Source: Olivibacter oleidegradans
GTDB lineage: Bacteria > Bacteroidota > Bacteroidia > Sphingobacteriales > Sphingobacteriaceae
Direction: 5' to 3'
Assembly: GCF_042432805.1 (NCBI RefSeq)
Contig: NZ_JBHLWO010000002.1
Span: 2,542,001 to 2,606,000, forward strand
DNA: 64,000 nucleotides
A program made the position numbers and the translations under genes. Positions 18,243-27,243 of this stretch are shown here, in pieces (positions within the stretch are counted from its first letter, which is position 1; the number at the start of each line of letters is the position of its first letter). The notes beneath the pieces are model-generated. The model made no database searches. It was not told the origin of the DNA and saw nothing but the letters and a program-made list of their open reading frames with translations.

Positions 18243-20453
18243 ATGAAGGATTCACTTAAGCGAAATAGCCGATATTCACAAGAAGAGGCCACGCGTCTTT
18301 CACGGAAAAATTTTTTAAAAGCCGCCGGCCTGGGTTCAGCAGCATTGGCGCTGGGGTTTTATTTTCCCGCCGGCGCCCACATCGTAAATATACTTGCAGG
18401 AGAAACAGCAGCGGATAACGAAGTCCCTTTAGTATCATTAAATGCATGGATACATATCGATACAAACGGTCAAGTAACCTTGTTTGACCACCGCGCCGAA
18501 ATGGGCCAGGGTTCCTATCATTCGGTTCCTCAAATTATCGCCGAAGAGTTGGAAGTAGATCTAAAAGATATTCAGGTATCCTTTGCTCCGGGCAATCGGA
18601 ACGAATATGGAGGACAGATTACCGGTGGCAGTTCAACTATTCGCGGAAGCTATAAAAAACTGCTCAAGCTAAGCGCTACTGCCCGCATGATGCTCGTACA
18701 GGCGGCCGCCAATCAATGGAAGGTAGATGTATCGACCTGTTACGCAGCATCCGGTCACGTTATCCATAAGCCTTCCGGAAAGAAGCTCCACTATGGGCAA
18801 TTGGTTGTTGCTGCATCAAAACTTCAGCCGCCTAAGGAAGTTCCGTTAAAGCCCGTTTCCGAATACAAGCTGATACGGAAAGCGAGCCGTCGGATCGATA
18901 CACCATTAAAGACCAATGGCAGTGCCGTTTTCGGACTTGATAAGCGTATTCCCGATATGTTGTTCGCTACGGTGGAGCGCAATCCCCGCATGCGCGGCAC
19001 TGTCCGATCTTTCGACGATTCGGACACGATGAAAGTAAAAGGGGTAACGAAGGTCTTCAAAGTAAGGATGAAAGTTTTTAACACCTGGCGCGAAGGGGTC
19101 GCTGTCGTAGCCGATTCAACTTGGGCGGCAATGCAAGGCAAAAAGGCCTTAAAAGTTGAATGGGATGATAGCAATTTTGAACATATAAGCACCCCTGAAA
19201 TCTATAGGCGACAAAAAGAACTACTTTCCGGTCAAGAAGGCTTGATCTTTCAAACGCAAGGCAATCCATCGGAAGTCATTACCGCCGCCAGCACCGACGC
19301 CAAGTTAGACGTGTTATACGAAACACCTTACCAATCGCACTACGCGATGGAGCCGGTGAACTGTATCGCTCATTGGAAAGGCGATACGGTAGAAATCTGG
19401 GGGCCGATACAAGCCCCCGAAATGGTTCAGGACGCGATTGCCCAAGAGTTCAGTATTCCATGGCAAAACGTGAAGGTCAATATGACTTTTCTAGGCGGAG
19501 GCTTCGGACGTAAAGCCTTTATGGACTACCCTTTTGAGGCTGCCGCGATATCAAAAGAACTCGGAAAACCCGTACAGGTTGTCTGGACCCGCGAAGATGA
19601 TGCAACCCAGGGCCCCTATCGCCCCGGCATATCCTATCGATGTGAAGGGGTTGTAAAGGCAGGTAAAATTGAGGCGATGAAAGTCCGTCTCTGTGGACAA
19701 AATATTGGCCATTTCAGCAGTAACGACCGGTCAAAGCCTAACGGAAGCGCCAGTGAGGGTTTCCTTAAGCCCTATACACAGTCGATCCCGCACCTTAGCA
19801 TCGCTGATGTCACCTTTGAGCTTCCCATACCGGTTTTATGGTGGCGTTCGGTATACGCATCCACCAATGGATTTGCTTACGAAAGCTTTATTGACGAGTT
19901 AGCAGTTGCCGCCGGTACCGATCCGCTTGAGTTCCGTCGACAGCATTTGCCGGATGAACGCGTTCATAAACTAATCGATAAACTGGAAGCGGTTTCCGGA
20001 TGGAAATCACGGGGTACTAACAAAGGGTATGGCGTGGCGATTACAGAATGTTTTAATTCAACGGTAGGTCAGGTAGTAAAAGTTTCTCGCATTCCGGAGG
20101 GAGGAATTAAAATAGATAAAGTATGGGCCGTAATCGATTGTGGCTGGTATGTAAACCCCGATATTATCCACGCTCAGGTTGAAGGCAGCGTTGCCATGGG
20201 GCTAGGTGCTGCAGCTTTGCATGAAGTCACTTTTACCGACGGACTGGTTGACCAGAAAAATTTCTACGACTATAATATGCCCCGCATTGCGGATATGCCG
20301 CCGGTTGAGGTACACATCATCGACAATGCCGAGGATGCGGGCGGCGTGGGAGAACCGGGACTACCACCTTTCGCTCCCGCGCTGGCTAATGCCGTGTACG
20401 ACTTGAGTGGGAAGAGAATTAGGCGGCTGCCTTTCAGCCTTGCATCCGTGTAA
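18243..20453 (+). CDS. Molybdopterin-binding subunit, Tat-exported aldehyde/isoquinoline oxidoreductase type
   Basis: The 736-residue protein starts with a Tat-like signal (SRKNFLK at 20-26 with a RK variant of the twin arginine, then a hydrophobic stretch ending AGAHI). Typical molybdo-hydroxylase segments follow: DHRAEMGQGSYHS, GGQITGGSSTIRGS, FLGGGFGRKAFMDYPFEAA, VWTREDD and the catalytic-Glu region GGVGEPGLPPFAPA near the C-terminus. It resembles the large subunit IorB/AorB and should oxidise aldehydes or N-heterocycles in the periplasm using molybdopterin cytosine dinucleotide. No XdhC/MocA-like maturation gene is in the operon. The substrate is unknown. Confidence 0.9.
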   Translation: MKDSLKRNSRYSQEEATRLSRKNFLKAAGLGSAALALGFYFPAGAHIVNILAGETAADNEVPLVSLNAWIHIDTNGQVTLFDHRAEMGQGSYHSVPQIIAEELEVDLKDIQVSFAPGNRNEYGGQITGGSSTIRGSYKKLLKLSATARMMLVQAAANQWKVDVSTCYAASGHVIHKPSGKKLHYGQLVVAASKLQPPKEVPLKPVSEYKLIRKASRRIDTPLKTNGSAVFGLDKRIPDMLFATVERNPRMRGTVRSFDDSDTMKVKGVTKVFKVRMKVFNTWREGVAVVADSTWAAMQGKKALKVEWDDSNFEHISTPEIYRRQKELLSGQEGLIFQTQGNPSEVITAASTDAKLDVLYETPYQSHYAMEPVNCIAHWKGDTVEIWGPIQAPEMVQDAIAQEFSIPWQNVKVNMTFLGGGFGRKAFMDYPFEAAAISKELGKPVQVVWTREDDATQGPYRPGISYRCEGVVKAGKIEAMKVRLCGQNIGHFSSNDRSKPNGSASEGFLKPYTQSIPHLSIADVTFELPIPVLWWRSVYASTNGFAYESFIDELAVAAGTDPLEFRRQHLPDERVHKLIDKLEAVSGWKSRGTNKGYGVAITECFNSTVGQVVKVSRIPEGGIKIDKVWAVIDCGWYVNPDIIHAQVEGSVAMGLGAAALHEVTFTDGLVDQKNFYDYNMPRIADMPPVEVHIIDNAEDAGGVGEPGLPPFAPALANAVYDLSGKRIRRLPFSLASV

Positions 20454-20478
20454 TATACATTATTCAGTTGTCAATGAA

Positions 20479-20520
20479 TATAAGAAAGCCGATCGGATTT
20501 CACTGATCGGCTTTCTTATA
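20479..20520 (+). terminator. Terminator of the molybdo-hydroxylase operon
   Basis: A perfect 16-bp stem (20479-20494 with 20505-20520) has a 10-base loop and lies 26 bases after the stop codon. The stem itself provides the TTTCTTAT run on the 3' side. Confidence 0.85.
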
Positions 20521-20626
20521 AATTGCTACTTTAAGCCATGAACTTCGTGATGCTATCTGTTAAAAAGTCTAAAAAGGACAGGCATGTCTTGTCGTGTTCA
20601 TTAAAATAGCTTAAATTGCACAATAA

Positions 20627-21022
20627 ATGATCCGCACGTTATCAAATAGGATAAAAACATATTACCCATACGGTCTCGTATTTGTAACCATGCTTTTAAC
20701 GCTACTGACGTCCTGTCCAATTAAAAGTGGCATCAAAAGTCTTGCAGGTATTCCGATAAACGTTGAACAAGGCCATGCTAAAAGCGGTGTCGTAGGGAAC
20801 ATTCTTGGACAATGTATGAGTGGGTCAACAACAGATTCGGTCATCACCAAATCGATGTCTCACCATACCAACAAATTACTTCCCAGCGTCATTTTTATCG
20901 CGGCGTTTTTACTTCTACTCGGTTTCCGGATTTATAAAGGTCAATCTAATCTGTTTTATAGGAAACTAAAAGTTCCTAATATTGTTCCTCTCTTTCTTCA
21001 ATACCGAAAACTCGTCATTTAA
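20627..21022 (+). CDS. Small membrane protein of unknown function
   Basis: The predicted product has 131 residues with a hydrophobic segment at about 16-29 ending in LTSCPIK, a polar loop (SLAGIPINVEQGHAKS), and a second hydrophobic segment at about 86-101. A lipobox-like LLTSC is present, but two membrane segments suit an integral protein better. It precedes the two TlpA-like genes on the same strand with a gap of 115 bases. I do not recognise the family with certainty. The coherent topology supports it being real. Confidence 0.55.
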   Translation: MIRTLSNRIKTYYPYGLVFVTMLLTLLTSCPIKSGIKSLAGIPINVEQGHAKSGVVGNILGQCMSGSTTDSVITKSMSHHTNKLLPSVIFIAAFLLLLGFRIYKGQSNLFYRKLKVPNIVPLFLQYRKLVI

Positions 21023-21137
21023 TACCACTTCCCTTTCTCTTTTTTCTATTAGCTGCAAGGCATCAATAGACAACAACTTTATTCATTTTAGATCATCAGC
21101 ACTTTACAAGAAGTAATAATTATTTAAATAAGCGGTC

Positions 21138-21704
21138 ATGAAGACACAATTTATAAATCCGGCAATCCGCACAGGCGCGTTGGTTATGGTAACGATTTTT
21201 ATAATGGCCTGTGGGAACAACGCAACACATGAAGAAAAAAATCCTACGAAAGGACATAGCGAAACACAAGCTTCAAGCATGAGCCAAACGGCAGATCTGA
21301 TATTTCAGGATCAAAAGGGTAAAACCGTATCATTAAGTTCACTAAAAGGCAAAGTGGTATTCATTAATTTTTGGGCAACCTGGTGCCCTCCCTGTATACA
21401 GGAAATGCCCTCCATTAATAAATTAAAGCAGTCTTTTAATGGTAATGACCATATTGTATTCCTGATGGTAGACGTCGATGCGAATATCAAAAAATCGACC
21501 GGCTTTATGGAAAAAAATCAGTACGACTTACCGGTGTATGTTCCCGCCAGTGAAATACCACCAAGTTTTTTGGGAGATGCCATTCCAACAACGGTAATAC
21601 TAGACAAAAAGGGGAATCTAATTGCCCGCATGGAAGGTGGTCGGGATTATGCAGATCCTCAAATGGTAACAGCCTTGAATGCGTTGATTAAAAGTGATGA
21701 ATAA
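21138..21704 (+). CDS. TlpA-like thioredoxin lipoprotein
   Basis: The 188-residue protein has a lipoprotein signal (VTIFIMACGN, Cys25) and a TlpA/ResA-type thioredoxin domain with active site C83-P-P-C86 in FWATWCPPCIQEMPS. A cis-Pro-like AIPTTVILDKKG segment lies near residue 152. It should be a periplasm-facing thiol-disulfide reductase, for example for cytochrome c maturation or envelope stress. The next gene, 29 bp downstream, encodes a close paralog with the same core but a membrane anchor instead of a lipid, so they form an operon from tandem duplication. Confidence 0.9.
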   Translation: MKTQFINPAIRTGALVMVTIFIMACGNNATHEEKNPTKGHSETQASSMSQTADLIFQDQKGKTVSLSSLKGKVVFINFWATWCPPCIQEMPSINKLKQSFNGNDHIVFLMVDVDANIKKSTGFMEKNQYDLPVYVPASEIPPSFLGDAIPTTVILDKKGNLIARMEGGRDYADPQMVTALNALIKSDE

Positions 21705-21733
21705 GCATTAACAAAAGTAAATAGAAACGAACT

Positions 21734-22360
21734 ATGTTTAATAATAAGGAGATTTCAACGGAAAAATCGTCAGCAAATAAGTTTTGGCAATTTGTCCGAA
21801 AAAATGCGTTTTCTATCCTAATGGGAATTATTGCGTTGACCATGCTGATCAGTCCCGGAGCAAAATCGATGGTGCTTCGGCAGCTTATGCTTACCGGATT
21901 GTTTAATGCCTCGATAGACCAAAAGAGTTTCGATGCCACAGATCAATCGATTGTTGATTTTGACTTTGAAGACGACAAAGGGCGTATTCAAAACACCTCC
22001 TCACTACGAGGCAAAGTGGTATTTATTAATTTTTGGGCTTCCTGGTGCCCGCCATGCAGGGCAGAATTTCCATCGATAGAAAAGCTCTATGCAAATTTCA
22101 AAGAGCATCCCGCTATTTTCTTTTTGACGATTAATGAAGATAAAGATTTAGCTACAGCATACACTTATTTAAAGAGAGAAAAGTACTCCATACCCATCTA
22201 TAGGGCAAAAGGCAATGTTCCGGCCTCTATTTACGCCGGAACGTTGCCTACAACTGTCGTACTGGATAAGAATGGGAAAATAAGATTTCATCATACCGGT
22301 TTTGCCAACTATGCATCCGATAAATTCAATAAGCAGCTGGAAGAATTGATTCAGGAATAA
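21734..22360 (+). CDS. Membrane-anchored TlpA-like thioredoxin
   Basis: The 208-residue protein has an uncleaved N-terminal anchor (about 26-41) and a thioredoxin domain with active site C105-P-P-C108 in FWASWCPPCRAEFPS and LPTTVVLDKNG. The stretch GKVVFINFWA[TS]WCPPC is nearly identical to the upstream paralog, which points to duplication. It acts on the outer face of the inner membrane. Upstream, the diheme cytochrome at 17591 is one possible client, but nothing in the sequence proves that. Confidence 0.9.
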   Translation: MFNNKEISTEKSSANKFWQFVRKNAFSILMGIIALTMLISPGAKSMVLRQLMLTGLFNASIDQKSFDATDQSIVDFDFEDDKGRIQNTSSLRGKVVFINFWASWCPPCRAEFPSIEKLYANFKEHPAIFFLTINEDKDLATAYTYLKREKYSIPIYRAKGNVPASIYAGTLPTTVVLDKNGKIRFHHTGFANYASDKFNKQLEELIQE

Positions 22361-22405
22361 GCGTTGAACGAGGGAAGTATGCGGTCTTGATAATATATTA
22401 CTATG

Positions 22406-22440
22406 ATGCCGACACCAAGTTGGGGTGCGGCATATTTTTA
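22406..22440 (+). terminator. Terminator after the tandem TlpA genes
   Basis: ATGCCG-a-CACC pairs with GGTG-CGGCAT (22406-22433) with one bulge and a 7-base loop, followed by ATTTTTATTTTT. Confidence 0.8.
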
Positions 22441-22468
22441 TTTTTAAATAACTACTAAATCTATATAG

Positions 22469-22499
22469 TTTGTGTATTATATATTTTATTCTATTTTTG
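22469..22499 (+). promoter_or_regulatory. Bacteroidota-type promoter of the sulfatase PUL
   Basis: TTTG at 22469-22472, then 19 bases, then TATTTTTG at 22492-22499. This matches the -33 TTTG / -7 TAnnTTTG consensus with ideal spacing, 73 bases before the SusC start. Confidence 0.7.
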
Positions 22500-22572
22500 C
22501 TACGACTTTTTACAGTCTGGCAGCAGGGAAAAAGACCTGTATTGTTTACTTGAACTTAACCATATCGAAAAA

Positions 22573-25500
22573 ATGATTTTACTTGTTAGAACAAGGCCCA
22601 AAAGCCTTATTCCTTTATTCTTGCTGTTCATAGGAAGCTATGTCACACTTCGCGCACAGCAAACCAAACCCCTTATCAACTCAACCCTCAGCGGTAAAGT
22701 ACAGGACGCCCATACGGGCGAAGCCGTCGCAGGGGCTACCCTTACCCTGGAAGGCACCACGCACCGGGCAACATCCGATGGAAACGGACGATTTAACTTC
22801 GTAACCGGCCAAAAATTTCCCTACACGTTAATTGCCAGCTATGTAGGTTATAAGACCGTCAAGCTCGTAGTGAATAGCAGTGACATCGTTGTTCAATTAG
22901 AGCCTGATTTAAATGAACTCGAAGACGTTGTGGTGGTCGGCTACGGCACCCAAAAGAAAAGCACGCTTACCGGCGCGGTGGCTACCGTAGATTCGAAATT
23001 CCTTTCCAACAGACCGATCACTAATTCTACACAGGCCCTTCAGGGAGCTAACGGCGTTTATGTTAATCAGAATAAGGGACGTCCCGGAGCGGAAGGAAAC
23101 ACCATTCGTATACGAGGCGTCGGTACATTGAATAATAACAATCCCTTGGTGCTGGTGGATGGAATTGAATACCCACTAAGTGAAGTGAACCCGAACGATA
23201 TCGAAAGCATATCGGTATTGAAAGATGCCGCCTCCGCCGCCATCTACGGTAACCGAGCGGCAAATGGCGTGATCCTCGTAAAAACAAAAACCGGACAAAA
23301 AGGCCAGTTCCAAGTAGACTATAACATTTACGTCGGTTCCCAGCGGGCAACCTTTAAACCGGATGTTGTTTCCAACGCCATTCAGTACATGGAAGGTAAA
23401 AATCGTGCACTGACCAACGAAGGAAAACCGGCAGAGTATGGGACGGAACTGTTAGATGAATACCGCAACGGAACTGATCCCTTTATATATCCCAATACGA
23501 ACTGGTTCGACGTTATGTACAGAAATGCCCCCATCCAAGAACATAATCTCCGATTATCCGGTGGTGGCGAAAAAACTACCTTCTCGCTATCTTTCGGTTA
23601 TTTGAATCAAGATGGTGTGCTTATCGCAACTGATGCCAAGAAGTATACTTTGAACAGCAATGTACAATCTGATCTCAATTCCTGGTTAAAAATAGGCGCT
23701 AATCTGGCCGGTACTTTCTGGAACGATCGCGAGAGCGCCTATACCGCCGACGAAGGCAATGGAGAAGGAGGCATCATGGGGCTCCTATACAGAGGTTTGC
23801 CCATGCAAGTTCCCTACGCGCAGGATGGAAGCTATGCCGATCAGTGGGTACGCGTCCCGGGCCATAATTTTTTCCGGAACCCGTTAGCCCTCTCTTATGA
23901 AGGTTTTCGCAGAAATCATCGATACCGTACACTAGCCAACGTTTTTGCAGAAGTTAAACTTCCGCTTAATTTAACTTATAAAATTACCGCCGCTGCCAAT
24001 ATCTTTTTCGGCAGAGAGAAATATGCCTATCCGCAGATTTCATTGACCAACCCCAAAACGGGAGTTGTCACCCCCATGGGTAACATTCCGGCGCGCGGCG
24101 TGAAACAGATTGCAACGGAAGGCGTAAACCTGACCAACTTCCATACGTTGAATTTTACCCGTCAGTTTGGTGATCACTCCGTCAATGCTTTAGCGGGATT
24201 CAGCATGGAGCGTTTTGACGACAGCGATTTTGACGCTTATAACCAAGGTTACCTGGGCAATGAATTGAACGAGCTGGATGCCGGAAGTACTGCACCTGCG
24301 GTGGGCGGCACTTCATCGCAATCGCGCCTACAGTCGTATTTCGGGCGGATAAACTATAGTTTTCGCGACAAATATATATTCGAAGCGAATGTGCGCTATG
24401 ACGGATCGTCCCGCTTTGCCAACGGTAAACGCTGGGGCCTATTTCCATCTTTCTCCGGCGCTTGGAGACTGAACAGAGAAAACTTTTTAGCAGAAGCAAG
24501 CTGGATCGATAACCTGAAGCTCCGCGCATCTTGGGGCCAACTCGGCAATCAGAACATACCACTCTACAGTTATGTCAACGCCATTAGCTTAGGAAACAAT
24601 TACAGCTTTAACAACAATGTGGTACCCGGAACCGCCATTATCCAACTTGCCGATCCCTCTATCTCCTGGGAGAAAACCACCATGACCAATATTGGTGTCG
24701 ATTTTGATATTTTACAAGGAAAATTGGCCTTCCAACTAGATTTGTTCGATAAAACGACCAGTGAAATCCTAAGACAGGTAAATGTTCCTGCACAGGTAGG
24801 CAATTTAACGGGTCCTTTCCGTAATATCGGAAAAGTGTCCAACAAAGGTATCGAAGTCTCTTTAGCGTATCAGGACGCTATCGGCGATTTTCGCTATCGA
24901 GTGGGTGGAAACCTAGCCTACTTAAAAAATGAAGTATTGGATGTAAAAGGTAACATCTATTACGATGGTGTTACCATCATAAGAAAAGGCGATCCGATAA
25001 GTGCCTTTTACGGATTACAGTCGGCCGGTATTTTTCAGAACGAGGCCGAAATTGAACAACATGCCTTTCAGGCCGCCAACACCCGACCCGGTGATATCCG
25101 CTATGTCGACCAAAACCAAGACGGTATCGTCGATAATAACGACCGCATAGTGATCGGCAATAGCATTCCTAAATATACCTACGGTTTCACCTTGAGCGGC
25201 TCCTACAAAAACGTAGATCTTGATTTATTCTTTCAGGGAGTAGCGGATGTAGACACCTATGCCAACGGCAATCTAGCCTTCCCTTATCGGAACGGGGCAG
25301 GCGTAACAAACGAATGGTTGACCGACTCGTGGACGCCCGAAAATCCCGGGGCGCGGCTACCTATCCTTACCACCTCTTCCGGTTACCCGCAAAATTTTCT
25401 AACCTCTGATTTCTGGATCAAAGATGCCAGCTACTTGCGACTTAAGAATATTCAACTTGCTTACAGTTTACCCGGCGCTTGGCTGGAACGTCTACATATC

Positions 25501-25650
25501 CGAAGGTTCAAGGTTTTCGTAAACGCTCAGAACTATTTAACCTTTACGGACTTTAAATTAGGCGATCCAGAGCGGAACCTGACGCGAGCCAATATGATCG
25601 ATTACCCTAACTATAAATCCATTACCGCAGGGGTAAATTTAACCCTCTAA
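22573..25650 (+). CDS. SusC/RagA-family TonB-dependent outer-membrane transporter
   Basis: The 1025-residue protein has a signal peptide ending near LRAQQ, a carboxypeptidase-D-like domain (LSGKVQDAHTGEAVAGATL), the SusC signature VVVVGYGTQKKSTLTGAV near residue 115, a plug (LQGANGVYVNQ, LVLVDGIEYPL, LKDAASAAIYGNRAANGVILV) and a beta barrel. It forms a transport complex with the SusD-like protein encoded 13 bp downstream. With the sulfatase as third gene, the likely cargo is a sulfated glycan or its fragments, but no glycoside hydrolase is present to name it. Confidence 0.96.
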   Translation: MILLVRTRPKSLIPLFLLFIGSYVTLRAQQTKPLINSTLSGKVQDAHTGEAVAGATLTLEGTTHRATSDGNGRFNFVTGQKFPYTLIASYVGYKTVKLVVNSSDIVVQLEPDLNELEDVVVVGYGTQKKSTLTGAVATVDSKFLSNRPITNSTQALQGANGVYVNQNKGRPGAEGNTIRIRGVGTLNNNNPLVLVDGIEYPLSEVNPNDIESISVLKDAASAAIYGNRAANGVILVKTKTGQKGQFQVDYNIYVGSQRATFKPDVVSNAIQYMEGKNRALTNEGKPAEYGTELLDEYRNGTDPFIYPNTNWFDVMYRNAPIQEHNLRLSGGGEKTTFSLSFGYLNQDGVLIATDAKKYTLNSNVQSDLNSWLKIGANLAGTFWNDRESAYTADEGNGEGGIMGLLYRGLPMQVPYAQDGSYADQWVRVPGHNFFRNPLALSYEGFRRNHRYRTLANVFAEVKLPLNLTYKITAAANIFFGREKYAYPQISLTNPKTGVVTPMGNIPARGVKQIATEGVNLTNFHTLNFTRQFGDHSVNALAGFSMERFDDSDFDAYNQGYLGNELNELDAGSTAPAVGGTSSQSRLQSYFGRINYSFRDKYIFEANVRYDGSSRFANGKRWGLFPSFSGAWRLNRENFLAEASWIDNLKLRASWGQLGNQNIPLYSYVNAISLGNNYSFNNNVVPGTAIIQLADPSISWEKTTMTNIGVDFDILQGKLAFQLDLFDKTTSEILRQVNVPAQVGNLTGPFRNIGKVSNKGIEVSLAYQDAIGDFRYRVGGNLAYLKNEVLDVKGNIYYDGVTIIRKGDPISAFYGLQSAGIFQNEAEIEQHAFQAANTRPGDIRYVDQNQDGIVDNNDRIVIGNSIPKYTYGFTLSGSYKNVDLDLFFQGVADVDTYANGNLAFPYRNGAGVTNEWLTDSWTPENPGARLPILTTSSGYPQNFLTSDFWIKDASYLRLKNIQLAYSLPGAWLERLHIRRFKVFVNAQNYLTFTDFKLGDPERNLTRANMIDYPNYKSITAGVNLTL

Positions 25651-25663
25651 TGTTGTCCTCACC

Positions 25664-27193
25664 ATGAATAGATTTTATATAAGAATGAAAACATTTAGCA
25701 AATATTTCATAATAGGAAGCCTACTTTTGTGCTTTGGTAGCTGCTCCTCTTTTCTTGATGTGGAGCCTACCGACCGATATACTGATGATAATTACTGGGA
25801 AACCGAAGAGCGCGTGGTTGCCAGCCTGAACAGTGTATACGCATCGTTGCTGCATAATGGTTTATATGGTGGTACAACACCTCTTTATTTTGAAAACCTG
25901 TCGCCTAACGCCTACCGCTATCAGGGCGATTACAATTTGGTAGCACAAGGGCAGCACAATGCCAATACGGCGCTATTTTATACCGTTTGGCAAGGAGCTT
26001 ATCAAGGTATCGGGCGAGCCAATAACCTATTGGCTAATATCGGCAAGGTTGAAATGGATGAAAGCAGGCGTAAACGTTATACTGCTGAGGCGAAATTCCT
26101 ACGGGCCGTATTTTACTTTCCTTTATGGAATCTTTTCGGAGGGGCGCCGCTTATTTTGGATGCAACCAATGATGCCACCCAATCGAATTTACCCAGAAAC
26201 ACAGCCGAGGAAATTTATACACAGCTATTGCGTGATCTGAATGAAGCCATTCCCGATCTACCCGCAAGCTATGGTGCCAACGAAAAAGGAAGGGCTACCA
26301 GTGGTGCCGCCCTGGCATTCAAAGCACGCATACTGCTTTACGCGAGGCAGTGGGAAGAGGCAGCCAAGACCGCCAAAGAAGTAATTGACGCCAACAACTA
26401 TCAACTATTTCCGGACTATCGCGGATTGTTTTACCTGGAAAATGAAGGAAATGAAGAAGTCATATTTGATGTACAGTTTAAGTTTCCTGAATTTACGCAC
26501 GGATTTGATATCAACCTGGATCAGTATAATAACATCGGGCCCTTACCTAATCTGGTTAATGACTATTACGATCGCGAAGGAAAAAACATCGGTCAGTCAA
26601 ACCTATATGATCCGGCCAAGCCTTACGAAAATAGAGACCCGCGCTTACAGGCAACGGTAATTGTTAAGGGCAGTTTATTCAAGGGAGCGGTGGTGACCGA
26701 GGGACAATATCCGCGAACAGGATATGGGCAGAAAAAATATACGGTATTTAAAGACGACATACCAGCTGCGACAATTCCGGATGGGCAATCCGAATTAAAC
26801 TATATCCTGCTACGTTATGCAGATGTCTTGCTGATGTACGCGGAGGCACAAAATGAAGCTTACGGCCCAGATCAATCCGTTTACAATGCCTTACAGCAAA
26901 TAAGGTCCCGTATAGGGATGCCCGGATTATCCACCAGTTTATCGCAGGACGAATTACGACGAGAAATACGTCATGAACGACGCATTGAATTGGCAGGAGA
27001 AGGGCTCTATTATTACGATATAAGACGCTGGGGCATTGCACAAGAAGTTCTTAATGGCGATATTTACAACGACAAGGGGCAACGCATCGATACCAGACGG
27101 TTTGATCCGCAACGGGATAATCTTTGGCCTATTCCGGCCATCGCCATACAGGAGAATCCGGCATTGGCACAAAACCCCGGTTATGGAAATTAA
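25664..27193 (+). CDS. SusD/RagB-family nutrient-binding lipoprotein
   Basis: The 509-residue protein has a lipoprotein signal (SLLLCFGSC) followed by SSFLDVEPTDRYTDDNYW, the usual SusD entry. SusD features at the C-terminus include LLRYADVLLMYAEAQNEA, IRSRIGMPGL and RHERRIELAGEGLYYYDIRRWG. It overlaps no neighbour and follows SusC by 13 bp. An internal ATG at 25685 (MKTFSKYF) gives a more typical signal peptide and may be the true start. It is the surface lid of the SusC transporter, in one operon with the sulfatase 50 bp downstream. Confidence 0.95.
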   Translation: MNRFYIRMKTFSKYFIIGSLLLCFGSCSSFLDVEPTDRYTDDNYWETEERVVASLNSVYASLLHNGLYGGTTPLYFENLSPNAYRYQGDYNLVAQGQHNANTALFYTVWQGAYQGIGRANNLLANIGKVEMDESRRKRYTAEAKFLRAVFYFPLWNLFGGAPLILDATNDATQSNLPRNTAEEIYTQLLRDLNEAIPDLPASYGANEKGRATSGAALAFKARILLYARQWEEAAKTAKEVIDANNYQLFPDYRGLFYLENEGNEEVIFDVQFKFPEFTHGFDINLDQYNNIGPLPNLVNDYYDREGKNIGQSNLYDPAKPYENRDPRLQATVIVKGSLFKGAVVTEGQYPRTGYGQKKYTVFKDDIPAATIPDGQSELNYILLRYADVLLMYAEAQNEAYGPDQSVYNALQQIRSRIGMPGLSTSLSQDELRREIRHERRIELAGEGLYYYDIRRWGIAQEVLNGDIYNDKGQRIDTRRFDPQRDNLWPIPAIAIQENPALAQNPGYGN

Positions 27194-27243
27194 GCAATGG
27201 CCGCTAACAACCATGGATACATCACAACAACAATTATAATCGA

